DNA of 64,000 nt, taken from Hyphomicrobiales bacterium. GTDB taxonomy: Bacteria; Pseudomonadota; Alphaproteobacteria; Rhizobiales; Rhizobiaceae. The first letter of the stretch is position 1. Each line of letters opens with the position of its first letter. Below, piece by piece: positions 1-8,566 of this stretch. The stretch covers positions 1 through 64,000 of the forward strand of contig UCMT01000026.1 of the NCBI GenBank assembly GCA_900473795.1, in the 5' to 3' direction. The translations under genes and the position numbers were made by a program. The notes beneath the pieces were generated by a model. It was not told where the DNA came from. It made no database searches and worked only from the letters and a program-made list of their open reading frames with translations.

Positions 1-912
1 GGCGGGCTCGACCCGCCGTTTTTCATGGCTGGACGGGGCTATCTTGCGGTTGGTGAGATAGACGCCGATAACAGCGATCGCCGTTCCCGTGATCATCGGC
101 AGTGTCAGCGCTTCATCGAAGAACAGCCACGCCTGCAGCGCCGCGAGCGGCGGCACCAGATAGATCAGCGACGCCGCGCGCGACACCTGCCCGCGCCGGA
201 TCAGATAGAGCAGCAAGGCGATCGCTCCCATCGACAGGCCGAGCACCGCCCAGCCGAGCGCGGCGAACAGTTGCACGCTCCAGACCACGCGCATGTCTTC
301 GAGGAAAAACGCAGCCGGCAGGGTGACGGCTAGAGCGCCGACATATTGCAGCATTGCGGTCGAGCGAATGTCCTCATGCTGCAGATGCCGCTTCTGATAG
401 ATCGTGCCATAGGTAACGGCAGCCATTCCAAGAACATTGATGACGACCGGGAACAGATGGATCGGGGTCGCTCCGGTATCGATCGCCGTGACCTTCGGCA
501 CGACAGCCAGCGCGATGCCGAGGAAACCGAGCCCCAACCCGAGCTTCTGCTGGCCCGACAGATTTTCGCCGATCAGGACCGGCGCCACCGCCGCCGTCAT
601 CAGCGGTTGCAGCCCGGCGATAATGCCGGAGATCGCAGCCGGAACGCCTTGCCCGATGGCCCACCATACTGCGCCGAGATAGAGCCCGTGGAGGAAGATT
701 CCGGAAATCATCGCATGCCCGGCGGCAGCCCATGTTTTCGGCCAGGTCGCGCCAGTCGCGAAACAGAAGCCGATGAAAAGCAGCGTGGCGAGCAGGTAGC
801 GCAGCACCAGGAAGGTCAGCGGATCGGCATAGATGCCGGCATATTTCGCGATCACCCAGCCGGTCGACCAGAGCAGAACGAAAATGGCCGGAGCCAGACG
901 GTCGAGGGTCAT
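1..912 (-). CDS. EamA/DMT-family transporter (3' end cut by window edge)
   Basis: Inner-membrane drug/metabolite exporter of the EamA (RhaT/YdcZ-like) superfamily; the substrate cannot be told. The frame is open from an ATG at 912 down to base 1 (304 codons) without a stop, so only a few C-terminal residues can be missing, because the family is usually about 290-310 aa. The protein is a run of about ten hydrophobic segments in two EamA repeats, opening with FVLLWSTGWVIAKYAG, typical of the first helix. The last visible residues are basic (NRKIAPSSHEKRR), as expected at a cytoplasmic tail. It diverges from the ATP-grasp operon. Confidence 0.85.
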   Translation of the reverse strand, partial: MTLDRLAPAIFVLLWSTGWVIAKYAGIYADPLTFLVLRYLLATLLFIGFCFATGATWPKTWAAAGHAMISGIFLHGLYLGAVWWAIGQGVPAAISGIIAGLQPLMTAAVAPVLIGENLSGQQKLGLGLGFLGIALAVVPKVTAIDTGATPIHLFPVVINVLGMAAVTYGTIYQKRHLQHEDIRSTAMLQYVGALAVTLPAAFFLEDMRVVWSVQLFAALGWAVLGLSMGAIALLLYLIRRGQVSRAASLIYLVPPLAALQAWLFFDEALTLPMITGTAIAVIGVYLTNRKIAPSSHEKRRVEPA

Positions 913-1265
913 GTACGCTCCTGATGCGCTGTGGTGATCGGGGCCTGCCTAGAACGGTGCACGCTGATGGTCAAAGCAAAATTCCTGATGTTTAGGTTCA
1001 ATAATCGGCGCAGAAGTCATTTTTTTCGTGTGCAAAAAATAGGCAGACTCGCTCTTTGCAACGAGGCATTTTATCGACACTCAAAACCACGCCGGCGATT
1101 GCAAGCCAAAACTGCTCAAACTTGCGTCGCCTCGCCGCCAGGCTCACTCCTCCAGCTCAAGAAAACGGCAATCCGGCGTTGAAATTTCTTTTGCGCTGCT
1201 ATGAGCATGCTTCTTGCATTGCCCCTGCTGTTGTACTCAAATGGCAAAAAAAGGGGACCACACCG
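913..1265. other. Divergent intergenic region, 353 bp
   Basis: Lies between the divergent EamA and ATP-grasp genes and must hold both promoters. An A/T inverted repeat (TTTTTT-N7-AAAAAA, about 1021-1039) is visible. No convincing sigma-70 promoter with correct spacing and no credible small gene was found. A possible downstream start at 1266 is preceded by a good ribosome binding site (AAGGGGA, 1251-1257). Confidence 0.5.
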
Positions 1266-2675
1266 TTGGCATTTGACGAAATGATGAATGCGGACAACAG
1301 TCCGCGCCAGCCTTACTCGACTTACAATGATTGGTATGCCAGCCAGGACAGGGCCCGCCTGATTGCAAAATCAAAAGACGCCGAAAACATTTTCCGCAAG
1401 ACGGGCATTACCTTCGCGGTCTACGGACACGCCGACAGCTCCGAAAAACTCATCCCCTTCGACCTGATCCCGCGCATCATTTCCGGCCGCGAATGGCGCA
1501 AGCTGGCGCAAGGCATCGAGCAACGGGTCATCGCCCTCAACGCCTTCCTCGACGACATCTACCACAAGCAGGAAATCATCAAGGCAGGCCGCATCCCGCG
1601 CGAGCTGATCGAGCGCAACGAAGCCTTCCTGCCACAGATGATCGGTTTCCGACCGCCGGGGGGCGTCTACACCCACATCGTCGGCACGGACATCGTGCGC
1701 ACCGGCGAAGACCAGTTCTATGTCCTGGAAGACAATGCCCGCACGCCGTCCGGTGTCAGCTACATGCTGGAAAACCGGGAGACGATGATGCAGATGTTCC
1801 CGGAACTCTTCCATCAGAACCGTGTCCGCCCGGTCGAAAACTATCCCTATCTCCTGCGCCACAGCCTGGCGTCGCTGGCGCCTCCCGGCTGCGACGGCAA
1901 GCCACGCGTCGCGGTGCTTACGCCCGGCATCTACAACTCGGCCTACTACGAGCATGCCTTCCTTGCCGACATGATGGGCGTCGAGCTTGTCGAGGGCTCG
2001 GACCTGCGCGTCATCGACGGCAAGGTGAGGATGCGCACGACGCGCGGCTACGAGGCGATCGACGTGCTCTACCGCCGCGTCGACGACGACTACCTCGATC
2101 CCCTCACCTTCAAGCCGGAATCGGCGCTCGGCATTCCGGGGATCATGGACGTCTATCGCGCCGGCAACATCACCATTGCCAACGCGCCGGGGACCGGCAT
2201 CTGCGACGACAAGGCGATCTATTCCTATATGCCGGAAATCGTCGAATTCTATACCGGCCGCAAGGCCCTGCTCGAGAACGTGCCGACCTGGCGTTGTTCC
2301 GAACCTGACAGCCTGAAATACGTGCTGGAAAACCTCGGCGACCTCGTCGTCAAGGAAGTCCACGGTTCCGGCGGCTACGGCATGCTGGTCGGCCCGACCG
2401 CCTCCAAAAAGGAGCATGCCGCTTTCGCCGAAAAGCTCAAGGCTCGGCCGGCGAACTACATTGCCCAACCGACTCTCTCTCTTTCGACAGTGCCAATCCT
2501 CGTCAACAAGGGCATCGCGCCACGCCATGTGGACCTGCGCCCTTACGTCCTCGTCTCCGACAAGGTGCAGATCATTCCTGGCGGGCTCACCCGTGTGGCT
2601 TTGAAGGCCGGCTCACTCGTGGTGAATTCCAGCCAGGGCGGCGGCACCAAGGATACCTGGGTTCTGGAGGACTGA
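1266..2675 (+). CDS. Circularly permuted ATP-grasp type 2 family protein
   Basis: 469-aa cytosolic protein of the circularly permuted ATP-grasp family, predicted to make amide or peptide bonds with ATP. No substrate is established for this family as far as I know. Recognisable blocks are the ENARTPSGVSYMLENR segment, the GTGICDDKAIYSYMPEIV segment and the glycine-rich KEVHGSGGYGMLVGP loop. I chose the TTG at 1266 (protein MAFDEMM...) because AAGGGGA sits 8 nt upstream and this N-terminus looks familiar; an ATG at 1281 is the alternative, and the frame is open upstream to 1056. First gene of a three-gene operon: the alpha-E gene starts 5 nt after the stop. Confidence 0.9.
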   Translation: MAFDEMMNADNSPRQPYSTYNDWYASQDRARLIAKSKDAENIFRKTGITFAVYGHADSSEKLIPFDLIPRIISGREWRKLAQGIEQRVIALNAFLDDIYHKQEIIKAGRIPRELIERNEAFLPQMIGFRPPGGVYTHIVGTDIVRTGEDQFYVLEDNARTPSGVSYMLENRETMMQMFPELFHQNRVRPVENYPYLLRHSLASLAPPGCDGKPRVAVLTPGIYNSAYYEHAFLADMMGVELVEGSDLRVIDGKVRMRTTRGYEAIDVLYRRVDDDYLDPLTFKPESALGIPGIMDVYRAGNITIANAPGTGICDDKAIYSYMPEIVEFYTGRKALLENVPTWRCSEPDSLKYVLENLGDLVVKEVHGSGGYGMLVGPTASKKEHAAFAEKLKARPANYIAQPTLSLSTVPILVNKGIAPRHVDLRPYVLVSDKVQIIPGGLTRVALKAGSLVVNSSQGGGTKDTWVLED

Positions 2676-2680
2676 TACGC

Positions 2681-3619
2681 ATGCTTGGAAGAACCGCAAA
2701 CGGCCTTTACTGGATGTTCCGCTATATCGAGCGGGCCGAAAACAGCGCCCGGCTGATCGATGCCGGCCTGCGCATGTCGCTCACCCGCTCGCAGGCGACG
2801 GAAGACGATTGGGACGGCGTGCTGCAAAGCTCCGGCGTCCGCGACATCTATGACGATCTCTACGAAAAGCTGTCCAGCGCCGATGCCATCGACTTTCTGC
2901 TGCGCGATAGGGCAAACCCCTCAAGCGTCATGTCCTGCATAGACGCGGGCCGCAACAATGCCCGCATGGTCCGTACGGCTCTGACGCGAGAAACCTGGGA
3001 AGCCACCAACGAATGCTGGCTCGACCTGAAGGCGATGCTGGCCCGACGGGTGAAAGCCGCGGACCTGCCTGAGGCAATCGACGCGATCAAGCGCAAGACC
3101 GGCCTGATCCGTGGCGCCTTCCATGGCACCATGCTGCGCAACGAGATCTTCAATTTCTCGCGCATCGGCACCTTCATCGAACGAGCCGACAACACGGCCC
3201 GTATTCTCGACGTGAAATACTACGTGCTGCTTCCGGCAGTCTCGCAGGTCGGTTCCTCGATCGACAACGTGCAATGGGAATCGATCCTGCGATCGGTCTC
3301 GGCACATCGCTCCTACGGCTGGGTCTATGAGGCGGAGTACAAGCCGTCGCATATCGCCGACTTCCTGATCCTCAACGGCCGCATGCCGCGTTCGCTCGCC
3401 TATTGCTATGAGAAGATCGTCAGCAACCTCGGCTATCTCGCCCGCGAATACGGTGAAAGCCACGCAGCACATGCAACGGCGGAGGAAACGCTGACCTCGC
3501 TGCGCAATCATTCGATCAAGGACGTGATGGACCAGGGCCTGCACGAATACATCGAGAACTTCATCAGCCACAATAACCGTCTGGGGCAGGAAATCTCCGA
3601 CGGTTACCGGTTCTACTAG
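2681..3619 (+). CDS. Alpha-E domain-containing protein
   Basis: 312-aa, mostly alpha-helical soluble protein covering one alpha-E domain from end to end. It begins MLGRTANGLYWMFRYIERAENSA; the RYIERAEN motif near residues 14-21 and the related TFIERADNTAR in the middle are hallmarks of the family. The biochemical role is unknown. Its constant association with the ATP-grasp and transglutaminase-like genes on either side suggests a shared complex or pathway for an amide-linked product; that is inference. It starts 5 nt after the ATP-grasp stop, so the two are co-transcribed. Confidence 0.9.
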   Translation: MLGRTANGLYWMFRYIERAENSARLIDAGLRMSLTRSQATEDDWDGVLQSSGVRDIYDDLYEKLSSADAIDFLLRDRANPSSVMSCIDAGRNNARMVRTALTRETWEATNECWLDLKAMLARRVKAADLPEAIDAIKRKTGLIRGAFHGTMLRNEIFNFSRIGTFIERADNTARILDVKYYVLLPAVSQVGSSIDNVQWESILRSVSAHRSYGWVYEAEYKPSHIADFLILNGRMPRSLAYCYEKIVSNLGYLAREYGESHAAHATAEETLTSLRNHSIKDVMDQGLHEYIENFISHNNRLGQEISDGYRFY

Positions 3620-3641
3620 GTCGAGTGGGGAGGAAAGACTC

Positions 3642-4463
3642 ATGCGTCTGAAGATCAGCCACACGACCGAATACACCTATGACGAGCCGGTGCAGTATTC
3701 GCTGCAGCGACTGCGGCTGACACCACTGACCCAACCCGGCCAGACGGTCATCAGTTGGGAGACCTCTGTCGAGGGCGCCCACATGGAGGTCGGCTATGAT
3801 GATCACTTTGGAAACCGGGTCAATCTGGTCAGCGTCAATGGCGACCAGACGTCCATCCGCATCACCGCCCGCGGCGAAGTCGAGACAGAGGACAAAGCCG
3901 GCGTCTTCGGCGTCCACCAGGCCTATGCGCCGCTATGGCTTTACCTGCGCGACACCCCGCTGACGAAGATGACGAAGCCGATCCGCAACCTCGCCAAGGC
4001 GATGAGCGGCGAAACGGACCTCGCCAAAATGCATGCGTTGATGGGTAAGATCAACGAGATCGTCGAATACCGGCATGGTGAAACCGGAACGGAGACGACG
4101 GCAGAGGAAGCCTTGCAAAAGAAGAACGGCGTCTGTCAGGACCATGCGCACATCATGATCGCAGCCGCCCGCACGCTCGGGCTACCTGCGCGCTACATCT
4201 CCGGCTACCTGATGATGGAAGATCATCCGGAACAGACGGCGAGCCATGCCTGGGCGGAAGTGCACCTGAACGGCCTCGGCTGGGTCGGCTTCGACGCTGC
4301 CAACAATCTGTGCCCCGACGACCGCTATGTCCGCATCGCCTGCGGGCTGGACTATCGCGATGCCGCGCCTATTTCCGGGCTCGTTCATGGGTCTGCGACC
4401 GAAGCCCTGAAAGTGGCGGTCACTGTCGAGCAGCAGGGACAAAGCCAGACGCAGAGTCAGTGA
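3642..4463 (+). CDS. Transglutaminase-like cysteine peptidase family protein
   Basis: 273-aa protein with an N-terminal beta-rich domain (RLKISHTTEYTYDEPV) and a transglutaminase core. The catalytic Cys is in KNGVCQDHAHIMIAAAR and the His in ETASHAWAEVHL (here QTASHAWAEVHLNG), followed by the Asp-containing GFDAANN motif, so the Cys-His-Asp triad looks intact. Bacterial members are thought to act as peptidases or amidases. No signal peptide is seen. The gene follows the alpha-E gene by 22 nt with an AGGAAAG ribosome binding site and ends the operon. The pairing of a predicted ligase with a predicted amide-cleaving or transferring enzyme is the reason this trio is interesting. Confidence 0.9.
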   Translation: MRLKISHTTEYTYDEPVQYSLQRLRLTPLTQPGQTVISWETSVEGAHMEVGYDDHFGNRVNLVSVNGDQTSIRITARGEVETEDKAGVFGVHQAYAPLWLYLRDTPLTKMTKPIRNLAKAMSGETDLAKMHALMGKINEIVEYRHGETGTETTAEEALQKKNGVCQDHAHIMIAAARTLGLPARYISGYLMMEDHPEQTASHAWAEVHLNGLGWVGFDAANNLCPDDRYVRIACGLDYRDAAPISGLVHGSATEALKVAVTVEQQGQSQTQSQ

Positions 4464-4484
4464 AGCAAAGATTGTAACGCGCGG

Positions 4485-4913
4485 TTATGACGAGGCGGCA
4501 AGAGTGCCAACGTGGCCTTTCGCGCCATAGGCGAGGATCGCTTGGTCTGCCGTCATCAGCGGCACCTGATGAAACCGCGCAGTGGCTACAATCATCCTGT
4601 CGGCGGGGTCGGCATGAAAATCTCCCGGCAGCCGGACGCTGCCGACAGAAATGGCAACCTCCAAGGGTGCAAGGACAATGCCTGGCAGCGCCAGTGCGCG
4701 GCTGATCCATCGGCCAACGTCATCGCCGAGCGCTATACGCCCTTTCTGCGCCAGCATGGCGATCTCCCAAGGCGTGATCGCGGCAATCAGGATGCTGCTG
4801 TGCCGCGTCATCTCGTCGATGATTTGTCGCGCCGTCTTGCCGAGATGCGGATCGTCCTGAAGGGCCCAGATCAGAACATGCGTGTCGAGAACGATCACCG
4901 GCTCGCGTCCCAT
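4485..4913 (-). CDS. PIN-domain toxin (VapC-like)
   Basis: 142-aa PIN-domain protein, predicted Mg-dependent ribonuclease toxin. It starts MGREPVIVLDTHVLIWAL, with the first conserved acidic residue in LDTH; ITPWEIAML carries the conserved Glu, and HADPADRMIVATA carries the last acidic cluster, so the active site looks complete. Its first 19 bases overlap the end of the upstream antitoxin gene, the usual arrangement for translational coupling. It converges on the ATP-grasp operon with a 21-bp gap. Cellular target unknown. Confidence 0.9.
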   Translation of the reverse strand: MGREPVIVLDTHVLIWALQDDPHLGKTARQIIDEMTRHSSILIAAITPWEIAMLAQKGRIALGDDVGRWISRALALPGIVLAPLEVAISVGSVRLPGDFHADPADRMIVATARFHQVPLMTADQAILAYGAKGHVGTLAASS

Positions 4914-5140
4914 TCATCGGCTGCTATAGCTGGCGAAAACGGATCATCGTAGTTCAGCACACTGCCCTTCATCGCCCCGATAATGCTGGTGTGCCCGGTA
5001 GCTTCGGGTATCGGCGAAAGCACGGCAACAGGTTTGCCGCGTTTTGTGATGACGATCGGTTCACCGTCATCAGCCATCTGATCGATGAGATTCAGGCATT
5101 TTGCCTTGAACTCGGCAGCGCCGATCGCCTTTCCGTTCAT
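4895..5140 (-). CDS. Phd/YefM-family antitoxin
   Basis: 81-aa antitoxin with the Phd/YefM fold: MNGKAIGAAEFKAKCLNLID followed by GEPIVITKRGKPVAVL is the standard N-terminal DNA-binding module, and the C-terminal tail should wrap the PIN toxin. I placed the start at 5140 rather than at the upstream in-frame ATG (5368) because AGGAG lies just before it and homology begins there. A 10-bp inverted repeat (5139-5179) covers the start codon and the upstream region, which fits autorepression by the toxin-antitoxin complex. Confidence 0.9.
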   Translation of the reverse strand: MNGKAIGAAEFKAKCLNLIDQMADDGEPIVITKRGKPVAVLSPIPEATGHTSIIGAMKGSVLNYDDPFSPAIAADEWDASR

Positions 5141-5179
5141 GACTATATCTCCTGTACACATATACATGAATATAGTCAT
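5139..5179 (-). promoter_or_regulatory. Inverted-repeat operator of the toxin-antitoxin operon
   Basis: Perfect 10-bp arms, ATGACTATAT (5139-5148) and ATATAGTCAT (5170-5179), separated by 21 bp. The spacer holds an inner TGTA/TACA pair with nearly the same centre. The left arm overlaps the antitoxin start codon and the ribosome binding site lies inside the palindrome, so bound Phd-type protein would block transcription and possibly translation. Confidence 0.65.
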
Positions 5180-5212
5180 TTTTGGCCGATAACGCAACCA
5201 AGCCATGGAATC

Positions 5213-5239
5213 GAAAAGGCGGAACAAGATGCCCCGCCT
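5213..5239 (-). terminator. Possible weak terminator after the arabinonate dehydratase gene
   Basis: On the minus strand AGGCGG and CCGCCT (5217-5222 / 5234-5239) pair around an 11-nt loop and are followed by TTTT. It lies 25 bp past the stop of the dehydratase gene. Short stem, so only tentative. Confidence 0.35.
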
Positions 5240-5264
5240 CCTCTGATTTCGAATGCCGTACAGG

Positions 5265-7004
5265 TCAGTGGCTGTCCCTGCCGACCGCGTTTCCGCGACA
5301 TCCCTTGAGGAAGTCGAGGTCGGCGCCGGTATCGGCCCCTTCGACATGCTGCTGATGCAGCCAGGCATAGCCTGAGGCCGGCAGATCGTGGTTCGGCTGC
5401 CATTCGGCGAGCCGGCGCGCCAACTCCTCCTCGGAAATGTCGAGATGCAGGCGCCGGTTCGGCACGTCCATCTCGATCATGTCGCCGTTCTTCACCACGG
5501 CGAGCGGTCCGCCGACCGCCGCTTCCGGCGAGGTGTGCAGCACGACGGTGCCATAGGCCGTGCCGGACATGCGGGCGTCGGAGATGCGCACCATGTCGGT
5601 AATGCCCTTCTTGAGCACCTTGGGCGGCAGACCCATGTTGCCCACCTCGGCCATACCCGGATAGCCCTTCGGCCCACAGTTCTTCATGACCATGACGCAG
5701 GTTTCGTCGATGTCGAGGCTGTCGTCGTTGATCTTGGCCTTGTAGTCGTCGATGTCCTCGAACACGACCGCCCTGCCCCGGTGCACCATCAGGTGCGGCG
5801 AGGCAGCCGACGGCTTCAGCACTGCGCCCTTGGGCGCCAGATTGCCGCGCAGCACGACGATGCCGCCCGATTGCGTCAGCGCCTTTTCAGCGGGCAGGAT
5901 GACGTCCTCGTTCCAGTTGACGACATCCTTGACCTCGTCCCACACGGTCTCGCCGGAGACCGTGAGCGCGTCCCTGTGCAGAAGACCTGCCTCGCCGAGG
6001 CGCTTCAGCACCACCGGCAGGCCGCCGGCATAGAAGAACTCTTCCATCAGGTACTTGCCCGACGGCATCAGGTTGACGATAGTCGGCACGTCGCGGCCAC
6101 AGCGGTCCCAGTCGTCAAGCGTAAGATCGATGCCGACGCGGCCGGCCATGGCCAGGAGATGGATGACGGCGTTGGTCGATCCGCCGATGGCCGCATTGGT
6201 GCGGATGGCGTTCTCAAAGGCCTGCTTCGTCATGATGTCGGAGGGCTTCAGGTCGTCCTTGACCATCTGGACGATGCGCCGGCCGGTGAGTTGCGCCATG
6301 ACCTTTCGGCGGGAATCGACCCCCGGGATCGCGGCATTGCCGGACAGCGCCATGCCGAGCGCCTCTGCCATGGATGCCATGGTAGAGGCGGTACCCATGG
6401 TGTTGCAGGTGCCCGACGAACGGCTCATCGAGGCTTCCGCTTCGAGGAACTCGGCCTGCGTCATCTCGCCGGCCTTCACCATCTCGGAGAATTTCCAGAG
6501 ATGCGTGCCCGAGCCGACGCGCTCACCGCGGAAATAACCATTCAACATTGGTCCACCGGTGACGACGATCGACGGTAGGTCGACGGAAGCCGCTGCCATG
6601 ATCAGCGATGGCGTAGTCTTGTCGCAACCGACCATAAGCACGCAGCCATCCATCGGCTGACCGCGGATCGTTTCCTCGATCGAGAGCGCCGCAAGATTAC
6701 GGTACATCATCGCGGTCGGGCGGAAGGTATTTTCGGAGGCCGAGAACACCGGCACTTCCATCGGAAAGCCGCCTGCCTCCCATATGCCGGCCTTTACCTT
6801 TTCGGCAAGCTCGCGCAAATGGCCGTTGCACGGCGTCATATCCGACCAAGTGTTGAGAATGCCGATGACAGGGCGTCCATCGAACAGGTCGTGCGGATAT
6901 CCCTGGTTCTTCATCCAGCCGCGGTGATAGATCACGTCGCGGCTTGTGCCGCCGTACCATTCCTGCGAGCGCAGCTTGCGCGGCCACTCAGCTTTCTTCT
7001 TCAT
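5265..7004 (-). CDS. araC: L-arabinonate dehydratase (IlvD/Edd family)
   Basis: 579 aa, the same length I recall for the characterised Rhizobium L-arabinonate dehydratase. It removes water from L-arabinonate (and related sugar acids such as D-fuconate) to give the 2-keto-3-deoxy acid. The three Fe-S cysteines of the family are visible: TPCNGH (Cys59), VGCDKTTPS and SSGTCNTMGTA; the catalytic-serine motif SDARMSGTAYG is near the C-terminus. The arabinonate subgroup is chosen over dihydroxy-acid dehydratase because the gene closes a chvE-ggu operon right after a KGSA dehydrogenase. Here araC names the dehydratase, not the E. coli regulator. Exact substrate uncertain. Confidence 0.88.
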   Translation of the reverse strand: MKKKAEWPRKLRSQEWYGGTSRDVIYHRGWMKNQGYPHDLFDGRPVIGILNTWSDMTPCNGHLRELAEKVKAGIWEAGGFPMEVPVFSASENTFRPTAMMYRNLAALSIEETIRGQPMDGCVLMVGCDKTTPSLIMAAASVDLPSIVVTGGPMLNGYFRGERVGSGTHLWKFSEMVKAGEMTQAEFLEAEASMSRSSGTCNTMGTASTMASMAEALGMALSGNAAIPGVDSRRKVMAQLTGRRIVQMVKDDLKPSDIMTKQAFENAIRTNAAIGGSTNAVIHLLAMAGRVGIDLTLDDWDRCGRDVPTIVNLMPSGKYLMEEFFYAGGLPVVLKRLGEAGLLHRDALTVSGETVWDEVKDVVNWNEDVILPAEKALTQSGGIVVLRGNLAPKGAVLKPSAASPHLMVHRGRAVVFEDIDDYKAKINDDSLDIDETCVMVMKNCGPKGYPGMAEVGNMGLPPKVLKKGITDMVRISDARMSGTAYGTVVLHTSPEAAVGGPLAVVKNGDMIEMDVPNRRLHLDISEEELARRLAEWQPNHDLPASGYAWLHQQHVEGADTGADLDFLKGCRGNAVGRDSH

Positions 7005-7060
7005 TGTCTTCGTATCCTTTGAAGTGCCGGACCGACAAATGCCGAGCCGGCGAAAAATGC

Positions 7061-8494
7061 TTACGCCAGCGTGTAGGCGGTCTTTACGACGGTGAAGAAC
7101 TCGGCCGCATACTTGCCCTGTTCGCGTGAACCGAAGCTCGACCCCTTGCGGCCGCCGAACGGCACGTGGAAATCGACGCCGGCGGTCGGCAGATTGACCA
7201 TCACCATGCCGGCTTCAGAATTGCGCTTGAAATGCGTCGCATGCTTGAGGCTCGTCGTCGCGATGCCGGCCGACAGGCCGAACGGCGTGTCGTTGGCGAC
7301 AGCGAGCGCCTCCTCGTAATCCTTCACCCGGATGACGGCGGCGACAGGGCCGAAGATCTCTTCGCGGCTGATGCGCATCTGGTTGGTCGCTTCAGTAAAC
7401 AGCGTCGGCTGCAAATAGAAGCCGGGATTGTCGCGCGCGATCGTCTCGCCGCCGAAGGCGAGCTTGGCGCCTTCCTGCCGGCCAATATCGATATAGTCAG
7501 TATCGGTGGCAAGCTGGCGTTCGTCGACGACCGGGCCGATATGGGTGCCGGCCTTCAGCGCATCATCGACCACCAACGTCTTCAGCTTCTCGGTCAGGGC
7601 CGCGACGAACTTGTCGTGGATGCCTTCGGTGACGATCAGCCGCGACGAGGCCGTGCAGCGCTGGCCGGTCGAGAAGAAGCCGGAATTGGCGGCGGCTTCG
7701 ACGGCAACGGTGAGGTCGGCATCATCCAGAACCACCATCGGGTTCTTGCCGCCCATTTCCAGCTGGAACTTGCGGTTATGCTCGATCGAGGATGCAGCGA
7801 CGCGCTTGCCCGTGCCCGTCGAGCCGGTGAAGGTGATACCGGCCAGATCCGGGCTGTCGAGCATTGCCTGGCCGACGACCGAGCCCTTGCCCATCACGAG
7901 GTTAAACACGCCCTTCGGCAGGCCGGCGCGGTGAAGGATATCGGCAATCGCCCAGGAGCAGCCCGGTACCAGCTCGGCCGGCTTGAAGACGACAGTGTTG
8001 CCGTAGCAGAGCGCAGGCGCGATCTTCCAGGCGGGAATGGCAATCGGGAAGTTCCACGGCGTGATGATGCCGATGACGCCGATCGGCTCGCGGGTGATCT
8101 CGACGCCGATGTTCGGGCGTACCGACGGCAGCACCTCGCCCGCAAGCCGCAGGGCTTCGCCGGCGAAGAAATCGAAGATCTGCGCCGCGCGGATGGTTTC
8201 GCCGATCGCTTCCGGCAGGGTCTTGCCCTCTTCGCGCGCGAGCAGCGTGCCGAGCTCGTCCTTGCGCGCCAAAATCTCGTCGGCGGTCTTCTTCAGGATC
8301 GCGTGGCGCTCGAGAATGCCCGAGCGTGACCAGGCCGGAAACGCCGCCTTGGCCGCGGCGATCGCGGTCTTGGTATCGTCGACGCTAGCGGACGCGTAAA
8401 GGCCGACCACTTCTTTGGTGTTGGACGGATTGATGTTTTCGACACCGTTCGTGCCGATCCATTCGCCGGCAATCAGGTTCTGGTGCAATGTCAT
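7061..8494 (-). CDS. Aldehyde dehydrogenase, probable 2-oxoglutarate semialdehyde dehydrogenase
   Basis: 477-aa NAD(P)-dependent aldehyde dehydrogenase of the KGSADH group. Landmarks are TPWNFPIAIPAWKIAPAL (cofactor site), FTGSTGTGKRVA (Rossmann turn), LEMGGKNP (general-base Glu) and GQRCTASSR with the catalytic Cys280. The start at 8494 has a strong AAGGAGG ribosome binding site; the longer frame to 8536 does not. Sitting between gguC and the arabinonate dehydratase, it would oxidise 2-oxoglutarate semialdehyde to 2-oxoglutarate, the last step of the oxidative pentose route. The pathway role is inferred from context; family membership is clear. Confidence 0.88.
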   Translation of the reverse strand: MTLHQNLIAGEWIGTNGVENINPSNTKEVVGLYASASVDDTKTAIAAAKAAFPAWSRSGILERHAILKKTADEILARKDELGTLLAREEGKTLPEAIGETIRAAQIFDFFAGEALRLAGEVLPSVRPNIGVEITREPIGVIGIITPWNFPIAIPAWKIAPALCYGNTVVFKPAELVPGCSWAIADILHRAGLPKGVFNLVMGKGSVVGQAMLDSPDLAGITFTGSTGTGKRVAASSIEHNRKFQLEMGGKNPMVVLDDADLTVAVEAAANSGFFSTGQRCTASSRLIVTEGIHDKFVAALTEKLKTLVVDDALKAGTHIGPVVDERQLATDTDYIDIGRQEGAKLAFGGETIARDNPGFYLQPTLFTEATNQMRISREEIFGPVAAVIRVKDYEEALAVANDTPFGLSAGIATTSLKHATHFKRNSEAGMVMVNLPTAGVDFHVPFGGRKGSSFGSREQGKYAAEFFTVVKTAYTLA

Positions 8495-8566
8495 GGGCCT
8501 AAAGCCTCCTTGGTTTGCGCGAGCGCTCGGTAACAACCGGCACCCGCAGTCAAATGCATAGCGGGA

